From: Puniceicoccus vermicola
GTDB taxonomy: Bacteria; Verrucomicrobiota; Verrucomicrobiia; Opitutales; Puniceicoccaceae
NCBI RefSeq assembly: GCF_014230055.1
Contig: NZ_JACHVA010000101.1
Location: forward strand, 124,001-188,000
Reading direction: 5' to 3'
Length of the DNA: 64,000 nucleotides
Below, piece by piece: positions 1 to 9,600 of the stretch. The notes below the pieces were generated by a model. That model was not told the DNA's origin, did no database searches, and saw nothing but the letters and a program-made list of their open reading frames with translations. The number at the start of each line of letters is the position of its first letter. Within the stretch, counting starts at the first letter, position 1. The position numbers and the translations under genes were made by a program.

Positions 1-956
1 GGGGTGTGTCGACCTTGCGTGTTCCTTTCCAGCCTTGATGCGAGGGTCTCGATCGCCGCGTATCCCATGGCTATATAGTTGGGACGGAGTCCGGAGTCGG
101 GGCCGTTCATGGCGTCGATTCGGCATATCCCTACGTCGTCCGGCACGCATCTGCCTATCTGGTGGAGCCAACGTCCTAAGTGCGGGCCATTCGTTACAAT
201 TACATCCGGCTTCTCTCGCCGAAACCAAGGCGCGAGCAGTTCGTTCGACCAAGAGGCCGTCGGACTCTCCAAGGGTTGAAGTTTGTGAAGTTCCTTGTGT
301 TTGTGCTGAAATACCAGATAAGCTGACATCATCGCCCAATGGCGGCGGATTTCGTCGTGCTTCGTAATTGTAAAACCAATGCGATTGTACCCGCGTAATC
401 TGAGTTCTTCAAACATGTGCGCATAGTCATCGGGCACGTCGTGAATGATTTCGGGGAGATTGGGTTCGATCAGCGTTTGGCCGATTTCAACTGCGATGAA
501 GTTCTCCCAATCGATCGACAAACGAAACGGGCCCCGTTTCAGTGCGGGTGTGATCACCAAGCCGCGAATCCCCCGTGCTTTGAGCTGACGGTTGAGAACC
601 ATTTGTTGTTTCTTCTCATCCGGATACGGGTGGCGCTCCAGTTGGTAGCCATTGGCCCTTGCGTACTCCGAAGCACCTCGAAATTCCTCTTCTAGCCAAG
701 GGTACTCGCTGTATCTGGGGTTGGGGACGTCCGCCATAAAAGCCAAAGTTTCTCGGAAGATGGCTTTTTCTTTCTGTCGTACGAAAGTAAGTGCGCTCGC
801 GAGTTGCGGGTCGCGCACGTACCCGAGCTGACGAGCCGCTTCGAGCACTCGCTGTTTCGTTTCCGGTTTGATATTCTTCAGACCCCGCAAAGCAATCGAG
901 GCCGTAGCCACGGAAACACCCGCTTCGGCGGCAACCGTTCGCAAATTGACACGCAT
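1..956 (-). CDS. LacI-family transcriptional regulator, partial (runs off left edge)
   Basis: The minus-strand frame is open from the ATG at 954-956 to the window edge (about 318 codons), so the 3' end is missing. The N-terminus MRVNLRTVAAEAGVSVATAS is a typical LacI helix-turn-helix, followed by the hinge region and a periplasmic-binding-protein-like sensor domain (for example KARGIRGLVITPAL near residue 130). It is divergent from the PEP-CTERM gene at 1084. A 13-bp palindrome starts at its own start codon, which suggests autoregulation. The same palindrome stands at 11681, so I infer that it controls the locus between 1 and about 12 kb. The ligand is unknown; the neighbouring GH36 and GH5 genes hint at a galactoside or mannoside. 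Confidence 0.9.
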   Translation of the reverse strand, partial: MRVNLRTVAAEAGVSVATASIALRGLKNIKPETKQRVLEAARQLGYVRDPQLASALTFVRQKEKAIFRETLAFMADVPNPRYSEYPWLEEEFRGASEYARANGYQLERHPYPDEKKQQMVLNRQLKARGIRGLVITPALKRGPFRLSIDWENFIAVEIGQTLIEPNLPEIIHDVPDDYAHMFEELRLRGYNRIGFTITKHDEIRRHWAMMSAYLVFQHKHKELHKLQPLESPTASWSNELLAPWFRREKPDVIVTNGPHLGRWLHQIGRCVPDDVGICRIDAMNGPDSGLRPNYIAMGYAAIETLASRLERNTQGRHT

Positions 957-968
957 CTAACTGTTAGA
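956..968. promoter_or_regulatory. Putative LacI operator TCTAACTGTTAGA
   Basis: This is a 6-bp inverted repeat around a single central base, in the gap between the divergent LacI gene and the PEP-CTERM gene. It touches the LacI start codon and lies about 115 bp upstream of the PEP-CTERM ATG. An identical site, apart from the central base, is at 11681-11693. Recurrence in two intergenic gaps of one locus is the main support; a single 13-mer palindrome alone would be weak. Confidence 0.65.
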
Positions 969-1083
969 ATTCCAACTTCTTGTCGTAGCTCAAGAATAAT
1001 CCGATAGTTCTCGTCTCGGTTGGATCTACGATTGGTCCTTCTGTAGTTCGTTTACAACTCAACCCTCAAAAGACCCGATACCC

Positions 1084-1848
1084 ATGAAGTCTCTTACGAA
1101 ATCAATTGTTTCCCTGGGCCTGACCTCAGCGTTTTTCCTGACTCTCCCCACGGCTGCCCAGGCGGCATCCGGCACATTGGTTGATTTTAACTTTACCGAG
1201 AGTCCGTTCTCGACTCTTCCCTCGACGCAGGATGCTACTTACACGATCGGCTTCGCCGCCGGTTCAAATTTTGGATCCGGCAACTACAGTGGCAGCGGTA
1301 ACCTCTACGCTCGCGGAACAGGATCAGGTTCGCTTGCTTATTCTAGTACGGTCGGAGGCTCTGCGGATGTCGTGGATGCAGGAACGGGAAGCTATTTTGA
1401 CTTTTCGCTGACGCCCGCGGCGGATCAAGAAATGACCCTTACCTCGTTCTCTGTCGATGTGGGAGCGCAACGACTGGGGAATACCTCGGTAGACGACTTC
1501 ACGATATCGTACTTTATTCGTTCGAGTCAGGACTCATATGTTAGCAATCTTGCTACGGTGAATCGCTATGTGGGTGAGGGTTCTGGGACTACGGGGAATA
1601 ACTACACCAATCTGAGCGTCGACCTGATTGGCAACAGCGATTTTGAAAATATAGCGTCGCTGGAAGAGGTTACGTTTCGGGTCTATGCGGTGATTTCCAC
1701 CGGCACCGTAGATTCCAACCAGCTAATGCGAATGGATAATGTATTGATCACCGGTTCGACTTCATCAATTCCGGAGCCGACTTCGGTCGCCTTGGGGCTC
1801 GGAATGGTGGCTATGCTTTGGGTCGCTCGTCGCCGTTGCCGCGCCTAG
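1084..1848 (+). CDS. PEP-CTERM sorting domain-containing secreted protein
   Basis: 254 aa. The N-terminal signal peptide ends near TAAQAA. The body is rich in Ser, Thr and Gly and looks like a beta-sandwich. The C-terminus has the PEP-CTERM tripartite signal: SSIPEPTSVALG, a hydrophobic helix, then the basic tail ARRRCRA. By family knowledge such proteins are processed by an exosortase, which is not in this window. The body is clearly paralogous to the protein at 10882-11580 (shared blocks include FSLTP/FSLAP, RIGSQRLA/DVGAQRLG, YFIRSS/FFIRSS and DNVLITG/DDIVLTG), but that paralogue lacks the sorting signal. First gene after the LacI operator; probably cotranscribed with the glycosidase that follows. 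The function of the body is unknown. Confidence 0.88.
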   Translation: MKSLTKSIVSLGLTSAFFLTLPTAAQAASGTLVDFNFTESPFSTLPSTQDATYTIGFAAGSNFGSGNYSGSGNLYARGTGSGSLAYSSTVGGSADVVDAGTGSYFDFSLTPAADQEMTLTSFSVDVGAQRLGNTSVDDFTISYFIRSSQDSYVSNLATVNRYVGEGSGTTGNNYTNLSVDLIGNSDFENIASLEEVTFRVYAVISTGTVDSNQLMRMDNVLITGSTSSIPEPTSVALGLGMVAMLWVARRRCRA

Positions 1849-1883
1849 ACCCTTTTGACTCAGTTACGGTTTCGTTTTTCGCC

Positions 1884-4742
1884 ATGTCCGTTTCGTTCGT
1901 GGGTAGGAGTCCTTACTTTTTGCTCTTGGTCTTCTCTGCTTTCATCCCGGGATTAGTTCCGGAGGCAGTGGCTGGTCCCGAAGAGGCATTGTTCTGGAGC
2001 TATGATGAGCCGGGAGCTCTGCCGGAGGACTGGAACGGGATCATTTGCGAGCTGGATGAATCGGAGTCGACACCCGATGGGGGCCCGAGTCTCAAGGTCA
2101 CTCCTCTTCACGCCTTGGGAGAATTGAGATGGCCGCCCTATTTGGTGTTCTCGACCGATACCCGTTCCCTTCTAGGAGTAGGTGAGGTAGAGATTTCCTG
2201 TTGGGCGAAAAGTGATTCGAGCGCCCGGATAAGCATGCGCGTGACGAATGAGAACGCTCGTCCATTCAGCGAGACCCAACGCTTTGACTTGAGAAACGAT
2301 TGGGAGAAAATCGAGTTCTCGGCTCCGTTGACAGAAACCGTATCCGGGAAATGGGCCTCCGTTCCCCGCTTGATCTTCAGCCAGTATGAACCAGGCGAGA
2401 GCGTTTATCTCGGGCCCCTTACGGTCCGGTTTGTGGGGAGCGGATTGCAGGAAGATCCTTCGGAGATGCTGGATCTACCCAAAGGGTGGATCGGGGTGGA
2501 TATGGATAATCTCTATATTCAGCAGGGTTCAGCGTTGGATTTTACGGAGTTCGGTGGAACCTCTCAAGCAGGTATCCATGGCCGGGTGATCGCAAATTCT
2601 TCGGGTGAACTGGCATTCGCGGATCAGCCGAATGCGCCGGTCCGCTTCCTTTCTCTTCAATGGATCCCGAGATTTCCTCCCGGCTTTCGGAACTGGTCAG
2701 ATGAGCAAATCGAGAGCTTTGCGGCAGCAGTCGCCCGTCAGGGATACAATATGGTGCGTTTCCATTTTCTGGATGACTATCTGAGCGGAAACAATCGGGC
2801 TGCCGCGCTGAAATCCGCGTCGCCCGATTCTTTAGCTTTGGCGATGTTAGCCGAAGACGTGCATTGGGATGAAAAGGCGCTTGATCGGACCCATTATCTC
2901 ATGGCTCAGTTGAAAGAGCACGGCATCTACTGGAATATTGATTTGATGACGACCTATGTCGGTCATGGAAACGATCAATTCATTCTGAATGGTAGTGCTG
3001 CCTCGCTAGAGAACGCTCCATTCAACACGAAGGTGCAGATGTACGTCAATCCGATGTTTCGGTCCAATTGGAAGGCGGGAGCGCGCAAGTTGTTGAATGA
3101 AGTCAACCCTTACACAGGTTTAGCGCCGAAAGAGGATCCTGCACTCGCGATCGTAATGTGTTTGAATGAGCAGGAGATTCTCCTCCCTCACCGTGAATAT
3201 GGGTCGGAACTCAACGAACCATGGCATGTATTTTTGACGGAGAAGTACGGAGATTATGAGAATCTGAGAGAGGCTTGGGCGGGAAAATGTGGTTCAATTG
3301 AATTGCCGGAATCCGGCCGCATCGACACGGATGTTCCCTCGATCAATCGTACCGCACTCAGCGATACTCAGGCAGGTTTGGATATGGCCCGGTTCGTTGG
3401 AGAAATGGAGGTTGAAATGTCTGAGTTTTACCTCTCTTTCCTCAAGGAGTTGGAATACGAAGGCTTGGTCACCAACTGGAATATGCGCACCCGGATCGGA
3501 TCAGTTCCGGCAAGATCACTCTTTCCGGTGGTCAGCATGAATCAATATCACGCTCATCCGAAATACATCAAAGGAGGTGCAATTGTTTCCCAAGACAGTG
3601 CTCTGGCGAGTGGAGGGAACAGTTTTAAAGGCCAGTCGGTCGCCCGGTTCCTGGATCGACCCTTTCTCAATACAGAATTTGGACACCTTTTCTGGAATCG
3701 CTATCGTCACGAGCAGGGCATTCTTCATGGCGCAGGGGCAGCCCTTCAGGGGTGGGGGGCGTTGACTCGGCACGGAAATCAGGTCGTCGATGAAGTGGAA
3801 TCGATGAGTTATTTTAACGCGGGTTACGATCCCATTTCCCGTGCGTCTGAAGTGCAGGCTGCGTTTCTCTTTCGACGGGGGGACGTGCGGAGTTCTCCGC
3901 ATACCATTGAGATTCCGCTGACCGATGATTACATTTTTCGGGAAGGTCGCGCGTTGCGCGCATTAGATGATGAGCTGGCACGCATGTGGCCGTTGAGTCG
4001 GATTGGGATTACTTACGGTGAGCCACGCGTTGAGATTGACCCGGATCTCGTGGTTTTGCCGGGACAGACGGCCGAAATTAAAGGTGACCAAATGTTCTCC
4101 GTCGTCGAGGATGCTTCTTCCCGCGAGAGAATTGAGAGAATGGTGGGGGAGCTGCGTGAATTGCAGATCCTTGGGCCCGAAAATCGAACCGATCCAGCGG
4201 CTGGAATTTACGAAAGCGATACGGGTGAGGTTTTGGTGCGGACTGGTAATGGCGGCGAAATGATGGTGGAAACAACGCGTTTTCTTGGCGCCGTCATGAA
4301 GTTTGATAGGCCCTTGAGTGTGGGACCGATGCAGATTCTGCGATGCACGGAGCCCGCATCTATCTCCTTGATTTCGATTGATTCCGACCGCTCACGAGGA
4401 CTACCGGATTCGAGGCGGATCCTTCTGGTCTTGGCGACGGATGCCCGCAACTACGGGATGGAGTTCACGGATGCCACTGAGGATACCGCGAGCTCAATGG
4501 GAGAACTTCCGGTCCTTTTGCAAACGGCCGAACTCAAAGTTCTCCTGAGCGGAGTCCGGGCGGATCTCGGTTTCAAGCTCTTCGCATTGGGCATGGATGG
4601 GAGCCGACGAAGTGAACTCCCTATTTCGGTAGACGCTCAGGGCCGGTTATTGATTGAGCTTGATACTCAGGATCTAGGAGCGATGGGAGGAACTCCCTTC
4701 TTCGAAGTGGTCCGTGAAGATTGGGATAAGGAGAACGAATAA
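1884..4742 (+). CDS. Secreted clan GH-A (GH5-like) glycoside hydrolase
   Basis: 952 aa from the ATG at 1884, chosen because a signal peptide begins there (MSVSFVGRSPYFLLLVF to about AVAG). Residues about 30-200 look like a jelly-roll carbohydrate-binding region. From about residue 210 a TIM barrel follows. The likely acid/base Glu is in CLNEQE (about residue 435) and the likely nucleophile Glu in FLNTEFGH (about 600). A C-terminal beta-rich region completes it. The segment MVRFHFLDDY is typical of large bacterial endoglycosidase-like proteins that have not been assigned to an activity. It lies 35 bp after the PEP-CTERM gene and just before a pseudopilin gene. The substrate is not determined. 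Confidence 0.8.
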   Translation: MSVSFVGRSPYFLLLVFSAFIPGLVPEAVAGPEEALFWSYDEPGALPEDWNGIICELDESESTPDGGPSLKVTPLHALGELRWPPYLVFSTDTRSLLGVGEVEISCWAKSDSSARISMRVTNENARPFSETQRFDLRNDWEKIEFSAPLTETVSGKWASVPRLIFSQYEPGESVYLGPLTVRFVGSGLQEDPSEMLDLPKGWIGVDMDNLYIQQGSALDFTEFGGTSQAGIHGRVIANSSGELAFADQPNAPVRFLSLQWIPRFPPGFRNWSDEQIESFAAAVARQGYNMVRFHFLDDYLSGNNRAAALKSASPDSLALAMLAEDVHWDEKALDRTHYLMAQLKEHGIYWNIDLMTTYVGHGNDQFILNGSAASLENAPFNTKVQMYVNPMFRSNWKAGARKLLNEVNPYTGLAPKEDPALAIVMCLNEQEILLPHREYGSELNEPWHVFLTEKYGDYENLREAWAGKCGSIELPESGRIDTDVPSINRTALSDTQAGLDMARFVGEMEVEMSEFYLSFLKELEYEGLVTNWNMRTRIGSVPARSLFPVVSMNQYHAHPKYIKGGAIVSQDSALASGGNSFKGQSVARFLDRPFLNTEFGHLFWNRYRHEQGILHGAGAALQGWGALTRHGNQVVDEVESMSYFNAGYDPISRASEVQAAFLFRRGDVRSSPHTIEIPLTDDYIFREGRALRALDDELARMWPLSRIGITYGEPRVEIDPDLVVLPGQTAEIKGDQMFSVVEDASSRERIERMVGELRELQILGPENRTDPAAGIYESDTGEVLVRTGNGGEMMVETTRFLGAVMKFDRPLSVGPMQILRCTEPASISLISIDSDRSRGLPDSRRILLVLATDARNYGMEFTDATEDTASSMGELPVLLQTAELKVLLSGVRADLGFKLFALGMDGSRRSELPISVDAQGRLLIELDTQDLGAMGGTPFFEVVREDWDKENE

Positions 4743-4743
4743 T

Positions 4744-5463
4744 ATGCATGCTTTCAGAATTATATCGAGGAAGCGTGGTTTTACCCTCATCGAATTGCTT
4801 TCTGTAATTGCGGTGATCGGAATATTGGCTGGGATTATTATTCCAGTTGTAGGGCGAGTCCGTGAAAGCGCACGGAAGGCGGATTGTATCAATAATATTC
4901 GCCAGATAACGACGGGAATGTCGCTCTATGCCGGGGAGAATGGAAATAAAACTCCACCCCCGAGTATCTCTGGCGATGCTTCGAATCAGAAGAATACCTG
5001 GGGTTATATGCTTTGGCCCTATATCTACGGGAGCTATGACAATTACAATGACCGTGCATCTGATGGTCCGCAGAACTGTCTCCAAATGGGGACTCCCGTT
5101 TATGAGCCATGCCCGGATAACGTTTTCCGCTGCCCTGCGAACCGAATCGGCGATTACCCCGCATACGGTGGACGCGTACTGCCCTCGAGGCATTCTTATG
5201 GATTCAATTTTGGAGTGGGCAGTTCTCCGGTGGGAGGGAGTGCTCGTATGACGCCCGTTAACTTATTCCTCGTAACGGATCCGGCGAAGACCGCGATGAC
5301 TCTGGAGTGTTCGGCTCCGTTTGCGAATCGTGATGTCTTCCGCATGTTTGGGCTCGCTCCTCATGGGGGAGAACTAAACGTAGCCTTCTACGATGGCCAC
5401 ATCGAATCAATGACTCCCGAGAAAATTCCCAGTAGCAGTAGCGATCCTTTCTGGTCGCTGTGA
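4744..5463 (+). CDS. Type IV pseudopilin-like protein (prepilin-type N-terminal methylation motif)
   Basis: 239 aa. The ATG at 4744 is preceded by AAGGAG about 8 bases upstream and lies one base after the stop of the glycosidase gene, so translation is probably coupled. The N-terminus has the class III leader KRGFTLIELLSVIAVIGILA, with the prepilin peptidase site at G/F and Glu at +5. The body has the H-X9-DG type ending (APHGGELNVAFYDGHIESM) seen in the many G/H-domain pseudopilins of Planctomycetota and Verrucomicrobiota. It is not beside a pilus assembly cluster; its neighbours are glycosidases. The role is unknown; a surface or secretion function is inferred. Confidence 0.88.
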   Translation: MHAFRIISRKRGFTLIELLSVIAVIGILAGIIIPVVGRVRESARKADCINNIRQITTGMSLYAGENGNKTPPPSISGDASNQKNTWGYMLWPYIYGSYDNYNDRASDGPQNCLQMGTPVYEPCPDNVFRCPANRIGDYPAYGGRVLPSRHSYGFNFGVGSSPVGGSARMTPVNLFLVTDPAKTAMTLECSAPFANRDVFRMFGLAPHGGELNVAFYDGHIESMTPEKIPSSSSDPFWSL

Positions 5464-5473
5464 ACTCAGAAAG

Positions 5474-7540
5474 ATGAAGGAAGAGCGAACGAGAGGAATT
5501 GCGTCGTGGGGTGGGGGGAAGCTGACTCTCGGTAACGACTGTTTCGAGGAATCGTGGTCTCTCGTTTCGGATGGTTTTCTGCAGCCCACGGCTCTGCGGA
5601 GAGTCGATGGTCCTGAATGGTCCGGGAAAGAAGAATCCACCACTTCCTCAGATTCTCTTTGGAAAGCAGAGTTTCGTTGCGAACGCCAGTGTCTTCATCC
5701 GTGCGCAATCGAGGCCTTTGTCGTGACGTTGCGGCTTGAATCGCGCGTCGATTCCCGGCATTGGCGTATCTTTCGGTTTCAGGTCTATCCGGGTCTCGCG
5801 GGTTCAATTCTTGAGGTGTTCGGCCCCGGGGTAGAGGAATCTTTGGAAAAGTATGGGCAGGGAATATCCAGTATGGAAGTCCGCGAGGCGGATGGGGTCG
5901 AAATACGACCCAATGGACGATTGGATGTAAGTCTGCCGGATGAAATTCTGCCCCCTTTGGTCTTGAAGCAGAGGCATTGCACTCTGCGCCAGATCGAGTT
6001 CGTCGATCAGACCGATCACCATGCCGATTTCGTTTGTGAGCGAGAGTGGATGATGCATCCTTCCGAGAAAGCACTTCCGTTGCGCACGAATGTAATTTGC
6101 TTGGAACAGAACAGGGCGGAAAATGCAGGAGAGGGGATCCTCTGGGTTTTACTCGCTCCCTTGCGTCATGTGAGGGAGCCGTGGAGTCCTCCCTATGATT
6201 TTCTGATTTCTTTCGAGGTGGAAAGTCTAAAGGTCCGGGCGTTGGGGCTCGGTTATCCTATGGCGCGTCTGACCTATCGAGGAGGAAGGGTCGGGGCAGC
6301 ATTTGAGTTGCAGAAACTCCAGCGGGTTTTGCACGAGTGGGACCCATCCCGTGACGGCCTGATCGTGTCCAACACGTGGGGAGACCGTGCGGCAGCGTCC
6401 CATTTGAATGAAGCGTTTCTTCGGCGCGAGATCGAAGCTGCTCGAGCCCTTGGAGTCGAAGTTGTTCAGATTGACGATGGCTGGCAGAAAGGGGAAACCG
6501 TCAATACGGTCAAGGATCCTCAAGCGGGAGTTTGGAACGGTTTCTGGGCAGCAGATCCCGATTTTTGGAAGCCCCATCCGGAACGTTTCCCGGATGGGTT
6601 GCGACCTGTCGTGGATGCTGCTGAGGCAGCGGAATTGGAATTGGGTCTTTGGTTCGCACCAGACTCCAGTTCAGATTTCCAGAATTGGGAGAAAGATGCA
6701 GAAGTCTTGTTGGCACTTTGGCGGGAGCTGGGAGTTCGTCATTTTAAACTGGATGCAGTTAAACTCAGAAGCCGTCTGGCTGAGCAGCGGTTTCACCAGC
6801 TGTGCGATTATGTCCTGGCCTGTAGTCAGGGAAAGGTCCTCTTCGACTTTGATGCCACGGCGGAAAGGCGCCCTACCTACTGGGGTCGTTTGTCCGGCGG
6901 CCCCATGTTTCTGGAAAATCGGTATACGGATTTTGGGAATTATTATCCTCACCAAACGCTAAGGGCTCTCTGGGACCTTACCCGCTATGGGTTTCTCCCG
7001 TCACGACTGCGACTTGAGTTTCTAAATTCGGACCGGAATGAAGATCGGTATCCGAGTGACGATCCGTTGGCTCCCAAGCATTGGCCGGCTTCGTATCAGC
7101 TGGCGACCGTTTTGCCCACCTCGCCCTTGGCTTGGTTTGAAATGAGTGAAATCACGGCGGCAAGGCGAGATGAATGGGGACAGCTATTGGCTTGTTGGAA
7201 ACCGCATAGGATTGCTTTTCAGCGGGGAGAGATCCTGGCCATTGGGGAGCGCCCCAATGGATTCAGCTGGTGCGGATTTTTGTCCTATGACCTGAAATCG
7301 GAGGGGGCTCCGCTTTATGCCTTTGTTTTTCGGGAGCTGGCCCAAAATGAGGAGTTCGAATTTGATTTGCCCTCTGTATGGCGGTTGGCCCCGCGTGCAT
7401 TGGGGGCTGTTGAGCAGATCGCGGGCAACGCCCAGGTGAGCGTTTCGTCGGCAGAGAGAATCAGGATCAAACTGCCGGAGCAGCGGGATTTCTCGATCCT
7501 TCGATGGTCGATCGAAAAACGGAAGGAATTGTATGAATGA
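5474..7540 (+). CDS. GH36-type alpha-galactosidase-like protein
   Basis: 688 aa with no signal peptide, so probably cytoplasmic. An N-terminal beta-sandwich precedes a TIM barrel. GH36/GH27 hallmarks are VVQIDDGWQKG (about residue 330) and HFKLDAVK (about 425), where the Asp after KL is the expected nucleophile. Further motifs are LFDFDATAERR and GGPMFLENRYTD. It starts 10 bp after the pseudopilin stop, and its 3' end overlaps the next gene by 8 bp, indicating an operon. Together with the GH5-type enzyme downstream it suggests breakdown of an alpha-galactosyl-decorated glycan such as a galactomannan; that substrate is inference. Confidence 0.83.
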   Translation: MKEERTRGIASWGGGKLTLGNDCFEESWSLVSDGFLQPTALRRVDGPEWSGKEESTTSSDSLWKAEFRCERQCLHPCAIEAFVVTLRLESRVDSRHWRIFRFQVYPGLAGSILEVFGPGVEESLEKYGQGISSMEVREADGVEIRPNGRLDVSLPDEILPPLVLKQRHCTLRQIEFVDQTDHHADFVCEREWMMHPSEKALPLRTNVICLEQNRAENAGEGILWVLLAPLRHVREPWSPPYDFLISFEVESLKVRALGLGYPMARLTYRGGRVGAAFELQKLQRVLHEWDPSRDGLIVSNTWGDRAAASHLNEAFLRREIEAARALGVEVVQIDDGWQKGETVNTVKDPQAGVWNGFWAADPDFWKPHPERFPDGLRPVVDAAEAAELELGLWFAPDSSSDFQNWEKDAEVLLALWRELGVRHFKLDAVKLRSRLAEQRFHQLCDYVLACSQGKVLFDFDATAERRPTYWGRLSGGPMFLENRYTDFGNYYPHQTLRALWDLTRYGFLPSRLRLEFLNSDRNEDRYPSDDPLAPKHWPASYQLATVLPTSPLAWFEMSEITAARRDEWGQLLACWKPHRIAFQRGEILAIGERPNGFSWCGFLSYDLKSEGAPLYAFVFRELAQNEEFEFDLPSVWRLAPRALGAVEQIAGNAQVSVSSAERIRIKLPEQRDFSILRWSIEKRKELYE

Positions 7541-9509
7541 GTTGGAGAGGAAAATGGAGATCCAGAAAGACGGGAGTTTTGGGGCGGTTTCGATAGGGGT
7601 CAATTACTGGGCTTCACACGCTGGCATCTTCATGTGGCAAAAATGGCGCCCTGATGTGGTCGAAGCGGATTTTGCCAATCTGGCGGAGCAGGGAATGGAA
7701 GTGCTTCGTGTGTTCCCATTGTGGCCGGATTTTCAACCAGTCAACAATCTGAGGAAATGGCATGCGACTCACGTTGAATATCGCAATGGAGAGGAGCTTC
7801 TCCAGAGGCCTGACGGTTTGGCCGAGGAAATGCTCGAAAGGTTTTCCTTTGTTGCGAACTGCGCAGCAAAACATGGGTTGAAACTCGTGGTCGGGCTCAT
7901 AACCGGCTGGATGAGTGGCCGCCTTTTCGTTCCTCCCGCATTGGAAGGCTTGAATCCGATTACGGATCCCGAGGTGGTGAAGTGGCAACTACGGTTTGTT
8001 CACGGTATTGTTGATCGCTTCCGGTCAGAATCATCCATAGTCGCCTGGGATCTGGGGAATGAGTGCAACTGCATGGGAAAGGTGACGAGCGAGGAAGAAT
8101 CTTGGGCGTGGACGGCATCGATCGCCAATGCCATCCGGGCCGTCGATCCATCGCGGCCGATCATTTCGGGAATGCACTCGTTGAAAGCGGACCCGAAGAT
8201 GCCATGGTCGATTCGTGCACAAGGGGAACTGACCGATGTACTCACCGTGCACCCATATCCCCTCTTTACTCCACATTGTTTACGGGAACCCTTGAATACT
8301 ATGAGACCATTGCTGCATATCGCAGCAGAGAGTTGTTTTTACTCCGATCTTTCGGGGAGCCCGGTGATTGTCGAGGAATTCGGGACTTTGGGGCCGACGG
8401 TCTGCGATTCGAAGGTGGCTGCCCAACTGGCCCGGGTGAGCGTGTACGATTGCTGGGCCCATGGTGTTGGCTCAGCGCTTTGGTGGTGTGCTTATGATCA
8501 GAACGAGTTGGAAGAGGCTCCTTACGATTGGTTATCCATCGAAAGAGAGCTGGGCTTGTTTAAGCCGAACCGGGAACCCAAGCCGGAAGCACTCGCCCTG
8601 GCCTCGGCCAGGCAGGAAATTCGGGATGCGAGTTCTGGAATAGAACGGCTTCCGTCCCGGAAGGTTGAGGCGGTCTGCCTTTTGACACCGGGACAGGATC
8701 AATGGGGGGCGGGTTTTTCGGCGTTTGTTTTGGCCAAGCAAGCTGGCTTTGATCTCCGATTTCACTACAGCGACCAGCCGCTGCCGGATGCTCCTCTATA
8801 CATCCTGCCATCGGTCCACAACAAAGCTCCACTATCCCGACATCGTGAGCGTGAACTCTGGGAAAAGATCGAATCCGGTGCCGTTTTGTATCATTCGGTG
8901 GCTCTTATCGGGCTCGCGGAGACCAATCAACGGGCAGGATTCGATTTGATCCGTCATTCTGAACGCGCAAACACGTGTTCTTTTTCCTATGGGGGGCAAT
9001 CGTTCACAGTCGATAGTCCGATGCGCTTTGATTTAAATTTGCATTCTGGAACAGAGATCCTTGCCTCAGAGGAGGACGGAAGTCCCATCTTTCTTCGCTG
9101 CCCGCAGGGTGAAGGTGAGGTCTATACTCTCCTGTTTCCTTTAGAGACTTTTCTGGCCAATTCGGCAGAGGTATTTCTGCCAGGGAGGGAACCGGATTAT
9201 TGGAAACTCTATCGAAAGTTTTCCCAACGTTTCATTGATCGGAGAGTGATCCGAAAGGAGTCGCCATGGATTGGCGTGACGGAACACTTTCTGAAGAACG
9301 GAGATCTACTCGCGATTTTGACGAATTATTCTTCCGATCCGGTGCAAACCTCCTTGCAGATAGCCCCCGGTTGGGAACGAGATTTGAGTGACGGAATCGA
9401 CGTGGAGTTTGATCCTTGCTCCAGTCAGCTTTGGCGTCTCAAACAGGAGACTTCGAAGGTGGGAGAAGACTGCGGTGCTTTTGAACCGGGTGTAGCGAGA
9501 GCTGGATGA
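7533..9509 (+). CDS. GH5-like glycosidase with C-terminal beta-galactosidase-type domain
   Basis: 658 aa, start supported by GGAAGGA about 8 bases upstream. No signal peptide. The GH-A TIM barrel spans about residues 15-350. The acid/base Glu is in DLGNECNC (about residue 175) and the nucleophile Glu in PVIVEEFGT (about 280). Residues about 375-480 form a flavodoxin-like segment (VCLLTPGQDQWGAGFSAFVL, LYILPSVHNKAPLS), like the trimerisation domain of GH42-type enzymes. A small beta-domain ends the protein. The 8-bp overlap with the GH36 gene implies coupled translation. It could be a beta-mannosidase or a related exo-enzyme; specificity cannot be read from the sequence. Confidence 0.78.
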   Translation: MNELERKMEIQKDGSFGAVSIGVNYWASHAGIFMWQKWRPDVVEADFANLAEQGMEVLRVFPLWPDFQPVNNLRKWHATHVEYRNGEELLQRPDGLAEEMLERFSFVANCAAKHGLKLVVGLITGWMSGRLFVPPALEGLNPITDPEVVKWQLRFVHGIVDRFRSESSIVAWDLGNECNCMGKVTSEEESWAWTASIANAIRAVDPSRPIISGMHSLKADPKMPWSIRAQGELTDVLTVHPYPLFTPHCLREPLNTMRPLLHIAAESCFYSDLSGSPVIVEEFGTLGPTVCDSKVAAQLARVSVYDCWAHGVGSALWWCAYDQNELEEAPYDWLSIERELGLFKPNREPKPEALALASARQEIRDASSGIERLPSRKVEAVCLLTPGQDQWGAGFSAFVLAKQAGFDLRFHYSDQPLPDAPLYILPSVHNKAPLSRHRERELWEKIESGAVLYHSVALIGLAETNQRAGFDLIRHSERANTCSFSYGGQSFTVDSPMRFDLNLHSGTEILASEEDGSPIFLRCPQGEGEVYTLLFPLETFLANSAEVFLPGREPDYWKLYRKFSQRFIDRRVIRKESPWIGVTEHFLKNGDLLAILTNYSSDPVQTSLQIAPGWERDLSDGIDVEFDPCSSQLWRLKQETSKVGEDCGAFEPGVARAG

Positions 9510-9600
9510 AGGGGCGCCCTGCGTTCCATGCTCATGCCTATGGTCGGGCGAGAGCAGGGCAAGCGGAAGAAGGTTCGTAGCTTCTAGATTGAGGGGGAAA